Assembly (NCBI RefSeq): GCF_001083785.1
Contig: NZ_LAVL01000005.1
Coordinates: forward strand, 1 to 64,000
DNA from: Nonomuraea sp. SBT364
GTDB taxonomy: Bacteria; Actinomycetota; Actinomycetes; Streptosporangiales; Streptosporangiaceae
Length of the DNA: 64,000 bases
Direction of reading: 5' to 3'
The position numbers were made by a program, and so were the translations under genes. Numbering within the stretch: position 1 is the first letter of the stretch; each line of letters begins with the position of its first letter. The notes beneath the pieces were generated by a model. It worked only from the letters and a program-made list of their open reading frames with translations, was not told where the DNA came from and searched no databases. Of this stretch, positions 8,785 through 17,661 are shown one piece after another.

Positions 8785-10002
8785 GTGCGCGTTCTAGTCA
8801 TTGGATCCGGTGGGCGTGAACACGCCCTGTGCCGTTCGCTCAGCCTCGACCCCCAGGTCAGCGAGCTTCATTGTGCCCCCGGCAACCCGGGGATCGGGAA
8901 GGTCGCGACGCTGCATCCCGTCGACGCGGTCGATCCCGTGGAAGTGGCGGGGCTGGCCGGGCGGCTGGGCGTCGACCTGGTCGTCGTGGGGCCGGAGGCC
9001 CCCCTCGTGGCCGGGGTGGCCGACGCGGTCCGCGAGGCGGGGATCGCCTGCTTCGGGCCGTCCCGGGAGGCGGCGATGATCGAGGGGTCCAAGGCGTTCG
9101 CCAAGGAGGTCATGCGCGCCGCCGACGTGCCGACGGCGCGGGCGCGGGTGTGCGTCACCCCGGAGGAGGCGGCCGCGGCGCTGGACGAGTTCGGCACCCC
9201 GTACGTGGTGAAGGACGACGGGCTGGCGGCCGGCAAGGGCGTCGTGGTCACCGGCGACCGGGCCGAGGCGCTGGAGCACGCGCGGGCGTGCGGCCGGGTG
9301 GTGATCGAGGAGTTCCTCGACGGGCCGGAGGTGTCGCTGTTCGCGCTGTGCGACGGCAGCACGGCCGTGCCGCTCCAGCCGGCGCAGGACTTCAAGCGGG
9401 CCTACGACGGCGACGAGGGGCCCAACACGGGCGGGATGGGCGCCTACACGCCGCTGCCCTGGGCGCCCGAGGGGCTCACCGAGCAGGTGATGCGCGAGGT
9501 GGTGCACCCGACGATCGGCGAGCTGGGCCGGCGCGGGCTGCCGTTCCAGGGCGTGCTGTTCGTGGGGCTGGCCCTGACGTCGAAGGGGCCGAAGGTGATC
9601 GAGTTCAACGCGCGGTTCGGCGACCCGGAGACGCAGGTGCTGCTCGACCGGCTGGAGACGCCGCTGGGCGGGCTGCTGATGGCGTGCGCGACGGGCGAGC
9701 TCGGGCTCGATCCGGTGTTCCGCGACGGCTCGGCGGTGACCGTGGTGGTCGCGGCCGAGAACTATCCGGAGTCGCCGGTCAAGGGTGACGTGATCAAGGG
9801 TCTGGAGCCGACGCCCGGCGCGTACGTGATCCACGCGGGCACGGCGCGCGGCGACGACGGCGAGATCGTGTCGGCCGGCGGCCGGGTGCTGAGCGTGGTG
9901 GGCACCGGCCCCGACCAGGAGAGCGCCCGGCGCAACGCCTACGAACTGGTCTCGCGCATCGAGCTGCGCGGCTCTCACTACCGGACGGACATCGCCCGAT
10001 GA
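8785..10002 (+). CDS. purD: Phosphoribosylamine-glycine ligase
   Basis: A 405-residue ATP-grasp enzyme of purine synthesis that joins phosphoribosylamine and glycine with ATP. The start [16 protein letters not shown], the [11 protein letters not shown] segment, the ATP-grasp core ([13 protein letters not shown]), the [20 protein letters not shown] loop and [11 protein letters not shown] metal site are all intact. The GTG at 8785 gives the exact family N-terminus; an earlier in-frame GTG at 8761 would add eight residues. The end overlaps purC by four bases (ATGA), so the two are translationally coupled. Confidence 0.96.
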   Translation: MRVLVIGSGGREHALCRSLSLDPQVSELHCAPGNPGIGKVATLHPVDAVDPVEVAGLAGRLGVDLVVVGPEAPLVAGVADAVREAGIACFGPSREAAMIEGSKAFAKEVMRAADVPTARARVCVTPEEAAAALDEFGTPYVVKDDGLAAGKGVVVTGDRAEALEHARACGRVVIEEFLDGPEVSLFALCDGSTAVPLQPAQDFKRAYDGDEGPNTGGMGAYTPLPWAPEGLTEQVMREVVHPTIGELGRRGLPFQGVLFVGLALTSKGPKVIEFNARFGDPETQVLLDRLETPLGGLLMACATGELGLDPVFRDGSAVTVVVAAENYPESPVKGDVIKGLEPTPGAYVIHAGTARGDDGEIVSAGGRVLSVVGTGPDQESARRNAYELVSRIELRGSHYRTDIAR

Positions 10003-10835
10003 AGCATCTGCACTCCGGCAAGGTTCGCGATCTCTACCAGACCGAGGAGGGGCTGCTGCTGATGGTCGCCTCCGACCGGATCTCGGCGTTCGATCACGTG
10101 CTGGAGCCCGACATCCCCGACAAGGGGGCGATCCTCACGCAACTGTCGCTGTGGTGGTTCGAGCAGTTGCGTGACGTGGTGCCCAACCACGTGGTGGCGC
10201 CGGGCGCGGAGTCGCGCGGCGTGCTGGTGCGGCCGCTGGAGATGGTCCAGGTGGAGTGCGTGGCGCGGGGTTATCTGACCGGCGGCGGGCTGGCCGAGTA
10301 CCGGCAGACCGGCACGGTGTCGGGGGTGGCGCTGCCGGCCGGGCTGCAGGACGGGTCGCGGCTGCCCGAGCCGATCTTCACGCCGTCGACCAAGGCGCCG
10401 ATGGGGCAGCACGACGAGCCGATCTCCTTCGACCAGGTGGTGGCCGAGGTCGGCGCCGAGACGGCCGAGGAGCTGCGCCGGATCACACTGGCCGTCTACG
10501 GGCGCGGCGCGGAGATCGCCCGCGAGCGCGGCATCATCGTCGCTGACACCAAGATCGAGCTCGGCCGGGATTCCGACGGGGTGCTGACGCTGGGGGACGA
10601 GGTGCTCACCCCCGACTCCTCGCGCTTCTGGCCGGCCGACGAGTGGCAGCCGGGCCGTTCCCAGCCGTCATTCGACAAGCAATATGTCCGGGATTGGCTT
10701 ATCTCACCCGAATCCGGATGGGACAAAGACTCCGGAACCCCGCCACCGCGTCTCCCCGACCATGTGGTCGAGCGCACCCGGGCACGCTATCTCGACGCGT
10801 ACGAACGCCTTACGGGGGCTCCCTTTAGCGGATGA
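9999..10835 (+). CDS. purC: SAICAR synthase
   Basis: A 278-residue phosphoribosylaminoimidazole-succinocarboxamide synthase, the purine pathway step that adds aspartate to CAIR. Signatures are [10 protein letters not shown] at the start, [22 protein letters not shown], the [16 protein letters not shown] segment, and DTKIELG with [12 protein letters not shown] in the C-terminal half. Length matches the actinobacterial and yeast-like long form. It is co-transcribed with purD through an ATGA overlap. Confidence 0.96.
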   Translation: MKHLHSGKVRDLYQTEEGLLLMVASDRISAFDHVLEPDIPDKGAILTQLSLWWFEQLRDVVPNHVVAPGAESRGVLVRPLEMVQVECVARGYLTGGGLAEYRQTGTVSGVALPAGLQDGSRLPEPIFTPSTKAPMGQHDEPISFDQVVAEVGAETAEELRRITLAVYGRGAEIARERGIIVADTKIELGRDSDGVLTLGDEVLTPDSSRFWPADEWQPGRSQPSFDKQYVRDWLISPESGWDKDSGTPPPRLPDHVVERTRARYLDAYERLTGAPFSG

Positions 10836-10912
10836 TTCGGCCGGGTCATCGGGCGATAGCGGCTACTGTTGGCCGATCGAGCCTCACCGATAATTTCCAA
10901 GGAGCCGCACGA

Positions 10913-12178
10913 ATGGTCCGTTACCGCGTGCGCGGTGGCAACGCACTGCGTGGAACCGCCTTCATCCAGGGCGCGAAGAACGCCGTGCTGCCGATGATCG
11001 GTGCGGCTCTGCTGGCCGCCAAGGGCCGCACCGTCCTGCGCAACGTGCCGATCATCGAGGACGTACGCCGCGCCGTCGAGCTCGCTGAGTGCGTCGGCGC
11101 CTACGTCGAGCTGCACGAGTCCGAGCGCACGCTGGTCATCGACGCCTCCCGGCTGAGCAGGCCGGTGCTGCCCGCCGAGATCGCCCGGCGCTTCCGCGGC
11201 TCCGTGCTGTTCACGCCCGCCCTGCTGCACCGGCTGGGCGAGGCCATCGTGGAGGGCGTGGGCGGCTGCAACCTCGGCAGCCGCAACCTCGACTTCCACT
11301 ACCTGGGCTACAAGCGGCTCGGCGCCGTCGTGGACGAGGGCGAGACCGTCATCCACGTCAAGGCCTCCGGCCTGACCGGCGCCACGCTCTACCTCGACAC
11401 CCCGTCGCACACCGGCACCGAGAACCTGATCATGGCTGCCGCCCTGGCCAAGGGCACCACCGTGATCGAGAACGCGGCGCTGGAGCCCGAGGTGCTCGAC
11501 GTCATCGACATGCTCACCAAGATGGGCGCGCGGATCAGCGGCGGCGGCACCGGCTTCATCACCGTCGAGGGCGTGGAGGAGCTGCACGCCGTCGAGCACA
11601 CGGTGATGCCCGACCGGCTCGACGCCGGCGTGTTCGCGATGGCGGCGGCCATCACGCAGGGCGAGCTGAGCCTCGTCGGCACCGGCCTCGACCTGGGCGT
11701 GGTCCGCTACAAGCTGGAGCAGATGGGCGTCGACTTCGCCCGCCAGGGCGCGGTGCTGCACGTGCGCTGCGACCGGCCGCTGCGGCCGATCAACATCATC
11801 ACCGACACCTACCCGGGCTTCGCCACCGACCTGCAATCGCCGATGATGACGGTGGCCGCGCTGGCCGACGGCACCAGCTACATCCACGAGCGGATCTTCG
11901 ACGGCCGCTTCGCACTGGCCGGTGAGCTGAACAAGATGGGCGCCAACGTGGAGGTCGACGGCAGCCGGGCGATCGTGCGCGGCGCCACGCCTCTCGTCGG
12001 CACCCGAGTAACCGCTCACGATCTGCGCTCCGGTATTGCCCTGGTTCTCGCCGGACTGGCGGCCAAAGGTGAGACCGTCATCGAGTCGGGTTACCTGATC
12101 GATCGCGGCCACGCACATCTCGCGGCGCGAATGCGGGCACTCGGCGCGGACATTACACGAGAGATTTCCGAAGACTGA
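10913..12178 (+). CDS. murA: UDP-N-acetylglucosamine 1-carboxyvinyltransferase family enzyme
   Basis: A 421-residue MurA-family protein (two-domain EPT fold) that would transfer enolpyruvate from PEP to UDP-GlcNAc, the first committed step to muramic acid. Lys22-Asn23 (QGAKNAVLP), the active loop Cys119 in GGCNLGSR, and the catalytic Asp in [10 protein letters not shown] are kept. The active loop has Cys, not the Asp found in mycobacterial MurA. AAGGAG is well placed before the ATG at 10913, so I reject an upstream in-frame ATG that overlaps purC. Placement after purDC is unusual for a main murA, and the loop differs from the common PGGCAIG pattern, so it may be a second paralogue. Confidence 0.88.
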   Translation: MVRYRVRGGNALRGTAFIQGAKNAVLPMIGAALLAAKGRTVLRNVPIIEDVRRAVELAECVGAYVELHESERTLVIDASRLSRPVLPAEIARRFRGSVLFTPALLHRLGEAIVEGVGGCNLGSRNLDFHYLGYKRLGAVVDEGETVIHVKASGLTGATLYLDTPSHTGTENLIMAAALAKGTTVIENAALEPEVLDVIDMLTKMGARISGGGTGFITVEGVEELHAVEHTVMPDRLDAGVFAMAAAITQGELSLVGTGLDLGVVRYKLEQMGVDFARQGAVLHVRCDRPLRPINIITDTYPGFATDLQSPMMTVAALADGTSYIHERIFDGRFALAGELNKMGANVEVDGSRAIVRGATPLVGTRVTAHDLRSGIALVLAGLAAKGETVIESGYLIDRGHAHLAARMRALGADITREISED

Positions 12179-12216
12179 AAAGCGTCAGGAAAACCTCGTT
12201 GAGCTGCTAAAACATC

Positions 12217-12231
12217 TTGACGGGCGGTCAA
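12217..12231. promoter_or_regulatory. Inverted repeat TTGAC-N5-GTCAA
   Basis: A perfect 5-bp dyad lies in the 201-base gap before the GGDEF-like regulator gene. It may be an operator or simply contain a -35 box (TTGACG at 12217). No matching -10 box is obvious. Otherwise this gap shows nothing assignable. Confidence 0.3.
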
Positions 12232-12379
12232 CCAGAACGGCTTTCCGGAAAAGTCGGGCGTGACATTACGGCCCCCGCGAGCGATCGTTCCAAAAGAGAG
12301 CACTGCATCGGATCGCAGGATGGGACGAACATTGGTCGAGAGGGCCGAAGAAACACCCCGAGTGTCACGCCCGGGCGCC

Positions 12380-13669
12380 ATGACACCGGACCTCACTATT
12401 GGCGTGGTCGGGCCCCATGATCTGGTCGAGCGGGTCATGCTCATGGGGCACGCGGCGGCACCACTGCCGTGCCGTCTCGTGGCGGCCGCCTACCGTGACG
12501 AGCAGGAGGCGCCCGACAAGGTGACCCGGCTCGGTCCCGGCGTCGACGCGTGCCTGTTCGCCAGCCCGGTTCCGTACGACCTGGCGAGGCGTTCAGGCGT
12601 GCTGACGATGCCCGCCACGTACGTCCAGCTGGGCGGAGCCGCGCTGGTGGCGGCACTGGCCAAGGCCGCGCTGGATCCGCGGGTCGACCCGCAACGGGTG
12701 AGCGTGGACGTGGTCAGCCGGGCCGACGTCGAGGAGGCGTACACCGACCTCGGCATCCCGGCGACGGACGTGCACAGCCGCGACGAGCCCGGCGCGACCG
12801 GGACGATCGCCGCCTACCACGAACGGCTGTCCCGCCAGGGGGCCACCACCGGGGCGCTGACGTGCCTGCCGGCGGTGGCCGAGCGGCTGCAGGCGGCGGG
12901 CGTGCCGGTCATCAAGGTGCGCCCGACGTCGGCGGCGGTGCGCACCGCGCTGCACACGGCCGCGCTGCTGGGCGCGCATCACCGGCTGGAGGAGTCGCAG
13001 CTGACCGTGGTGCTGGTCGAGGTGCCGACGCTGCGCGAGCCGGTGCGGCGCGCGGCTCCCCGCTACTGGCGCGACGAGTTGCGCCTGTCGCTGCACCGGC
13101 TGCTCGTCCAGGAGGCGAACCGGATCAACGCCACCGTGTGGCCCATCGACGACCACAGCTATCTGGTCACCGCGACCAGAGGCTCGATCGCCGCGGCCAC
13201 CGACGGGTTCCGGGTGCTGCCGTTCGCCGCCAGGATCCGCGACGAGCTGGGGCTGGCGGTCGAGGTGGGCGTGGGCATGGGCCGGACGACGCACGACGCC
13301 GAGTCGCACGCACGGGCCGCGCTGGCACGCACGCAGGCGGGCAAGCAGGCCCAGGGGTTCGCGGTGGACCGGGAGGGGAGGGCGCTCATCCCCGCGCCCC
13401 GGATGCCGCCCACCGGAGCCACGGCGCTCAAGCCGAAGGGCGTCGAGGTGCTGGCCCGGCTGGCGGCCAAGCTGGAGGGCGGCGACACGGTGGTGGACGC
13501 CGAGGGAGCCGGGAAGATGCTGGGGGTGACGCCGCGCACGGCTCGGCGGCTGCTGCGCACGCTGGTTGACGAGGGACTCGCGTGGCCGCTGCCGCCGAAC
13601 CGGACGCCGCAGCCGGGGCGTCCGCGCCAGCTCTACCGGCTCATCGTGGAGAAGCTCGGCCCGCGCTGA
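12380..13669 (+). CDS. Putative transcriptional regulator with GGDEF-like core and C-terminal winged helix (paralogue of the gene at 18743)
   Basis: A 429-residue protein. Residues 1-210 are alpha/beta in character and start with IGVVGPHDLVERV. About 225-335 look like a degenerate GGDEF-type fold (YWRDELRLSLHRLLVQEAN, then VGVGMGRTTHDAESHARAAL) as in PucR/CdaR-type regulators, without a catalytic GGDEF motif. The C-terminus (about 375-425) carries a helix-turn-helix (AGKMLGVTPRTARRLLRTLVDEGLAW) and a GRPRQLYRL wing. It is alignable along its whole length with the regulator at 18743-20053. Start choice follows the paralogue; no Shine-Dalgarno is seen and the ATG at 12320 is possible. DNA-binding function is inferred. 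Confidence 0.7.
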   Translation: MTPDLTIGVVGPHDLVERVMLMGHAAAPLPCRLVAAAYRDEQEAPDKVTRLGPGVDACLFASPVPYDLARRSGVLTMPATYVQLGGAALVAALAKAALDPRVDPQRVSVDVVSRADVEEAYTDLGIPATDVHSRDEPGATGTIAAYHERLSRQGATTGALTCLPAVAERLQAAGVPVIKVRPTSAAVRTALHTAALLGAHHRLEESQLTVVLVEVPTLREPVRRAAPRYWRDELRLSLHRLLVQEANRINATVWPIDDHSYLVTATRGSIAAATDGFRVLPFAARIRDELGLAVEVGVGMGRTTHDAESHARAALARTQAGKQAQGFAVDREGRALIPAPRMPPTGATALKPKGVEVLARLAAKLEGGDTVVDAEGAGKMLGVTPRTARRLLRTLVDEGLAWPLPPNRTPQPGRPRQLYRLIVEKLGPR

Positions 13670-13687
13670 TGCTTGTCCTCCGTATAC

Positions 13688-13728
13688 GGGCCCGCCGTCC
13701 TTCCTTCCCCCTCTGACGGCGGCGGGCC
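13688..13728. terminator. GC-rich hairpin between convergent genes
   Basis: GGGCCCGCCGTC (13688-13699) pairs with GACGGCGGCGGGCC (13715-13728) with a small bulge, 18 bases after the regulator stop. It is well placed as a terminator, though no long T tract follows. Confidence 0.5.
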
Positions 13729-13788
13729 TCTTCACTCTGGGTGAGATTCAGGGATTGGGCGCGCCGGAACACGGGTATGAATGGCGAC

Positions 13789-13818
13789 GCCCCCGATCGA
13801 CGGGATTCGGACGGGGGC
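13789..13818. terminator. Second hairpin at the 3' side of the rhodanese gene
   Basis: GCCCCCG (13789-13795) pairs with CGGGGGC (13812-13818), starting 15 bases past the rhodanese stop. It probably terminates the minus-strand transcript; the T-rich run lies before the hairpin on that strand rather than after, so it would not be a classical rho-independent signal. Confidence 0.35.
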
Positions 13819-13832
13819 ACCAAAAACCTCCG

Positions 13833-14270
13833 TCAGCAGGCGCATGTGAGCGGGTCCACCGGGCGGGCGGCGGGCCCGTCGATCGAGTCGACGGCCAGCC
13901 CCTCCCGGGCCCAGTATTCGAAGCCGCCGATCATCTCCTTGACGGCGTGGCCCAGCTTGGCGAATTCCAGCGCGGCCTTGGTGGCGCCGTTGCAGCCGGG
14001 GCCCCAGCAGTAGGTCACGACCGTGGCGCCCGCCGGGATCAGCTCGGCGGCGCGGGCCGCGATCTCGGCGGTCGGCAGGTGCACGGCGCCGGGAATGTGG
14101 CCCTGGTTCCAGCTCTTCTCGTCGCGCGAGTCGACGACGACCAGTCCGGGGACGCCGGCGGCCAGGTCGGCGGCCACGTCCGAGACGTCGGTCTCGAAGC
14201 TCAGGCGGGCGGCGAAGTGGGCGAGCGCGGCCGGGGTTCCGGCGGCGGGCACGGCGGTCACGGCGGACAT
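13833..14270 (-). CDS. Rhodanese-domain sulfurtransferase
   Basis: A 145-residue single rhodanese domain. It has the family strands LVVVDSRDEKSWNQGHIPGAVHLP and the active loop YCWGPGCNGATKAA, whose Cys should carry the persulfide. The C-terminus ends in TCAC, an extra CxC pair not part of the core fold. Acceptor and donor are unknown. It is divergent from the EamA transporter gene with 161 bases between them. Confidence 0.85.
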   Translation of the reverse strand: MSAVTAVPAAGTPAALAHFAARLSFETDVSDVAADLAAGVPGLVVVDSRDEKSWNQGHIPGAVHLPTAEIAARAAELIPAGATVVTYCWGPGCNGATKAALEFAKLGHAVKEMIGGFEYWAREGLAVDSIDGPAARPVDPLTCAC

Positions 14271-14431
14271 GTTTCCTCGTTCCTGCGCAGGTCAGCGACG
14301 GGATCGATGGTGTCAGCCCGGCACCCGGCGGAGAAGTGGCGTGAATGCCGACAACCGCTAAGATTTCGCCACGTCTCAACGTCTGATACCCGCGAGAAAG
14401 CTGTCGGGGACGAGAGCTATTGTCATGAGTC

Positions 14432-15448
14432 ATGACACGTGACACCACTGACCGGCGGTCCTCGCTCCTCGTCTGGGGCGCACTCGCGATCGTCTACGTG
14501 GTCTGGGGCTCCACCTATCTCGGCATCGGCATCATGGTCGAGTCGATCCCGCCCATGCTCGGTGGCGCCATGCGTTTCCTCACGGCGGCCGCGATCCTCG
14601 CCGGGATCGTGCTGGCGACGTCCGGCACGAAGGCCTTCCGGATGACCCGGCGGGAGTTCGCCGGCGCCTGCGTGGTGGGCGTGCTGCTGCTCACCCTGGG
14701 CAACGGCCTGCTGTCCGTGGCGGAGCAGTACATCTCCACCGGGCTCGCCGCGCTGCTCGTGGCGTCGGTGCCGCTGTGGCTCGTCATCTTCAGGTTCGTG
14801 GTGCGCGACCGTCCCCGGCCGTTCACGCTGGTGGGCGTGCTGGTCGGGCTCGGCGGGGTGGCGGCGCTCTCGCTGACCGGCGAGGAGGGGGCCGGCACCG
14901 TGGGGATCGTGGTGGTGCTGATCGGCTCCCTGCTGTGGGCCGTGGGCTCGTTCCTCTCCGGCCGCATCGCGATGCCCGCCAACACGTTCGCGACCAGCAG
15001 CGTCGAGATGCTGGCCGGCGGCGTCGGCCTGGCGGTGCTCGGCACCGGGCTGGGCGAGCGGCTGGACCCGTCGACGATCACCGGCAACTCCTGGCTCGCG
15101 CTCGTGTACCTCATCGTGATGGGCTCGCTGGTCGGGTTCACCGCGTTCTCGTGGCTGCTGGGCAACGCGCCCATCTCGCTCGTGTCGACCTACGCGTACG
15201 TCAACCCGACGGTCGCCGTCATCCTGGGCGCGCTGGTGCTGTCCGAGCCCATCACCCCGCGCATCGTCGCCGGCGGCGTGATCATCCTGATCGGCGTCGC
15301 GCTGGTCATCTCGACCGAGCGCAACCGGTCACAGGTCCCCGAGAGCCTGGGCGAAGGCGTCGACGGTGGCGTCGATATCCGCCTCGGTGTGCTCCGTGGA
15401 CAGGAACCAAAGGCCGCGCGGCACCATGTTGACTCCTCGCTCGAGTAG
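14432..15448 (+). CDS. EamA/DMT-family transporter
   Basis: A 338-residue membrane protein with about ten hydrophobic segments in two EamA repeats (VVWGSTYLGIGIMVESIPPM in the first, AYVNPTVAVILGALVLSEP in the second). The family exports amino acids or metabolites; the substrate is unknown. The last 40 residues are hydrophilic and encoded opposite the 3' end of the aminotransferase gene (120-base overlap), so this tail may not be functional. A TATTGT at 14418-14423 lies eight bases before the ATG and there is no Shine-Dalgarno, consistent with a leaderless mRNA. Confidence 0.88.
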   Translation: MTRDTTDRRSSLLVWGALAIVYVVWGSTYLGIGIMVESIPPMLGGAMRFLTAAAILAGIVLATSGTKAFRMTRREFAGACVVGVLLLTLGNGLLSVAEQYISTGLAALLVASVPLWLVIFRFVVRDRPRPFTLVGVLVGLGGVAALSLTGEEGAGTVGIVVVLIGSLLWAVGSFLSGRIAMPANTFATSSVEMLAGGVGLAVLGTGLGERLDPSTITGNSWLALVYLIVMGSLVGFTAFSWLLGNAPISLVSTYAYVNPTVAVILGALVLSEPITPRIVAGGVIILIGVALVISTERNRSQVPESLGEGVDGGVDIRLGVLRGQEPKAARHHVDSSLE

Positions 15449-16639
15449 CGCCGCCTGCAGCCGCGCCATCCTGGCCCGGTCGGTAGCGGCGAAGTCCCGG
15501 TAGTCGCGCACGGCGGGCGCGTCGGTGAAGTACGTCTGGAACACCGGCCCGGGGCCGTCCACGAGCATCGGCACGCCCGCCTTGGCCGCCGCCGACCGCA
15601 GACCCTCCATCAGGGCCGCGCCGCGCTCGTACAGGCCGCTGTAGACCTCCGTGCGCCGCTCGTCGAGGATGCGCAGCGTCGCCTCGGCCGCCGCGATGCC
15701 GACCGGCTGGGAGTTGAACGTCCCCGCGTGCGCGACCTTGCCCGTCGAGATGTGGTCCATGACGGCCGCCCGGCCGGTCAGCGCGGACACCTGCATGCCC
15801 CCGGCCATGGCCTTGCCGAACACCGACAGGTCGGGCGTGATCCCCAGATACTCCTGGGCGCCACCCGGCGCGAGGCGGAAACCGGTGATGATCTCGTCGA
15901 AGATCAGCAGGCTGCCGTGCTCGTCGCAGAGCCCGCGCACCGCCTCCAGGTAGCCGGGGTCCGGGGTGATCGCCCCGGTGTTGCACAGGACCGGCTCGGT
16001 GATGACTGCGGCGATCTGTCCCGCGTGCCGCTCCATCAGGGCGGTCAGGGTCTCCACGTCGTTCCACGGGCAGATGATCAGGTCTTCCGGGTGGCCGGGC
16101 TGCTGGCCCGCCGTGCCCGGTACGGCCACGGGCGCGTCGGCGGGACCGGCCGCGTCCATGGCCGGATGCACGCTGTAGAGGACCGGGTCGAGCCAGCCGT
16201 GGTAGTGGCCCTCGAACTTGAGGATCTTGGACCGACCGGTGTAGCCCCGGGCCAGCCTGAGTGCGCCGTGCACCGCCTCCGACCCCACGGTGTTGAACCT
16301 GACCCGCTCGGCGGAGGGCACCATCGCGCAGATCCGCTCGGCCACCCGTACCTCGGCGGCGTGCTGCGCCGAGTAGACCATGCCGCGGGCCGCCTGGGCG
16401 GCGACCGCCTCCACGATCTCCGGCGGGCAGTGCCCGAGCAGCGCGGGCCCCTGGCCGAGTACGTAGTCGATGTAGACGTTGCCGTCCACGTCCCACAGCC
16501 GCGCGCCCCGGGCGCGGTCCACGTAGAGAGGGACACCGGCCACCCGGCGGGCGTCGCTGGAGACGCCCCCGGCCAGGTAGCGCTGTCCGCTGGTGTAGAG
16601 GTCGCGGCTGACGTGCAGGGTCCGGGTCATGGAGACCAT
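15329..16639 (-). CDS. Class III aminotransferase, glutamate-1-semialdehyde aminomutase-like
   Basis: A 436-residue PLP enzyme of the HemL/GSA-aminomutase branch. Visible are GARLWDVDGNVYIDYVLGQGP, the substrate-side FNTVGSEAVHGALRLARGYTGRSKILKFEGHYHG, the PLP Asp region LLIFDEIITGFR and the Schiff-base Lys in SVFGKAMAGG. No other tetrapyrrole gene is nearby, and the divergent gene is an FAH hydrolase, so a role outside heme synthesis is quite possible. ATG codons at 16639 and 16630 are both plausible starts with no Shine-Dalgarno; an upstream ATG at 16699 would add an unlikely Pro/Arg-rich leader. Confidence 0.82.
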   Translation of the reverse strand: MVSMTRTLHVSRDLYTSGQRYLAGGVSSDARRVAGVPLYVDRARGARLWDVDGNVYIDYVLGQGPALLGHCPPEIVEAVAAQAARGMVYSAQHAAEVRVAERICAMVPSAERVRFNTVGSEAVHGALRLARGYTGRSKILKFEGHYHGWLDPVLYSVHPAMDAAGPADAPVAVPGTAGQQPGHPEDLIICPWNDVETLTALMERHAGQIAAVITEPVLCNTGAITPDPGYLEAVRGLCDEHGSLLIFDEIITGFRLAPGGAQEYLGITPDLSVFGKAMAGGMQVSALTGRAAVMDHISTGKVAHAGTFNSQPVGIAAAEATLRILDERRTEVYSGLYERGAALMEGLRSAAAKAGVPMLVDGPGPVFQTYFTDAPAVRDYRDFAATDRARMARLQAALLERGVNMVPRGLWFLSTEHTEADIDATVDAFAQALGDL

Positions 16640-16767
16640 CAAAGGCCGGGCCGGGGGCCGCGGACAAGAAGGAGCGCAAGTACGGGGGCGCCATCGCAAG
16701 GACGGGGCCTTGTGACGCCCGTCGCGGATTTGGTGAGCTGAGGTCCGACCTCCTGGAAGGAGTGGCC

Positions 16768-17628
16768 GTGTTTCTCGGGCGTATCCGGCGATCCCCCGCC
16801 GAGCGAGTGGAAGTGGTGGCCCGTCGCGAGGGTGGCGAGTTGCTCAGCCTGGCCGGGCTGCGAGGTGACGGCGATCCGGTGGCGATGCTGGCCCACTACG
16901 GGCTCGACGGGCTCACCGAGGAGGTGGACAAGCTGGCGGGCGGGCCGACTCTGCGGGAGTCGTCGGTGGTGTTCGAGGCGCCGGTGGCCACCTGTACCAA
17001 GATCTGCTGTCTGGCGCTCAACTACGTCGCGCACGCCGAGGAGAGCGGGCTGGAGGTGCCGCCCGAGCCGGTGCTGTTCTTCAAGCCGCCGTCCGCGCTG
17101 ACGGGCCACAACCGGCCGGTGACGGCCCCGGCCCGCACCAAGCACCTGGAGCACGAGGTCGAGCTGGCCGTCGTGATCGGCTCGGTGACCCGTGACCTGC
17201 CCGCGGAACGCTGGCGTGAGGCCGTGGCCGGCTACACGGTGATCAACGACATGACGGCGCGCGACCTCCAGCTGGTCAACATCGGCCGCAACGTGCCGTG
17301 GGACCAGTCCAAGGGCTTCGACACGTTCGCCCCCGCCGGGCCGTACCTGGCGACCGTGGACGAGGTGCCCGACCCGCACGCCCTGGAGCTCACGCTGGAG
17401 GTCGGGGGCGAGATCCGGCAGCGGGCGAACACCAAGCAGATGGTGTTCGGCATCCCGGAGCTGATCGCCGATCTGTCCGACGGGATGACGCTGCTGCCCG
17501 GGGACCTCATCGCCACCGGCACCGTCGCCGGGATCGCCCCGCTCCGGGACGGCGACGTCATGCGGGCCACGGTCCAGGGCGTGGGCACCCTGGTCAACCG
17601 CGTCGATTTCGGTCCGCCTAAACCATAG
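16768..17628 (+). CDS. Fumarylacetoacetate hydrolase-family protein
   Basis: A 286-residue protein of the FAH fold, which cleaves C-C bonds of acylpyruvates, isomerises hydroxy-dienoates or decarboxylates oxaloacetate. Metal-binding and core motifs are HEVELAVVIG, GYTVINDMTARDLQ, SKGFDTFAPAGPYL and LLPGDLIATGT. The exact substrate is unknown. GGAAGGAG at 16755-16762 points to the GTG at 16768; the upstream GTG at 16762 would sit inside that ribosome site. The AraC-type gene 33 bases downstream is a likely regulator. Confidence 0.85.
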   Translation: MFLGRIRRSPAERVEVVARREGGELLSLAGLRGDGDPVAMLAHYGLDGLTEEVDKLAGGPTLRESSVVFEAPVATCTKICCLALNYVAHAEESGLEVPPEPVLFFKPPSALTGHNRPVTAPARTKHLEHEVELAVVIGSVTRDLPAERWREAVAGYTVINDMTARDLQLVNIGRNVPWDQSKGFDTFAPAGPYLATVDEVPDPHALELTLEVGGEIRQRANTKQMVFGIPELIADLSDGMTLLPGDLIATGTVAGIAPLRDGDVMRATVQGVGTLVNRVDFGPPKP

Positions 17629-17635
17629 ATTTAGG
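17617..17635. promoter_or_regulatory. Inverted repeat CCTAAA-N7-TTTAGG across the FAH stop codon
   Basis: A perfect 6-bp dyad covers the FAH stop codon and lies just upstream of TACTCT (17649-17654), a likely -10 box for the AraC gene. It could be an autoregulatory operator or a weak terminator hairpin. Confidence 0.4.
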
Positions 17636-17661
17636 CAGTTCTTGCTCGTACTCTGGGAGGC

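Noticed and set aside
13781-13822. tRNA-like piece (stem followed by CACCA on the plus strand)
   Set aside because: No anticodon arm, no proper T-arm and no matching acceptor 5' strand could be found; it is a simple hairpin.
15329-16639. Assignment of the aminotransferase as hemL of heme synthesis
   Set aside because: The fold and Lys fit, but no other hem gene is nearby and many GSA-aminomutase-like enzymes do other reactions, so no gene symbol is given.
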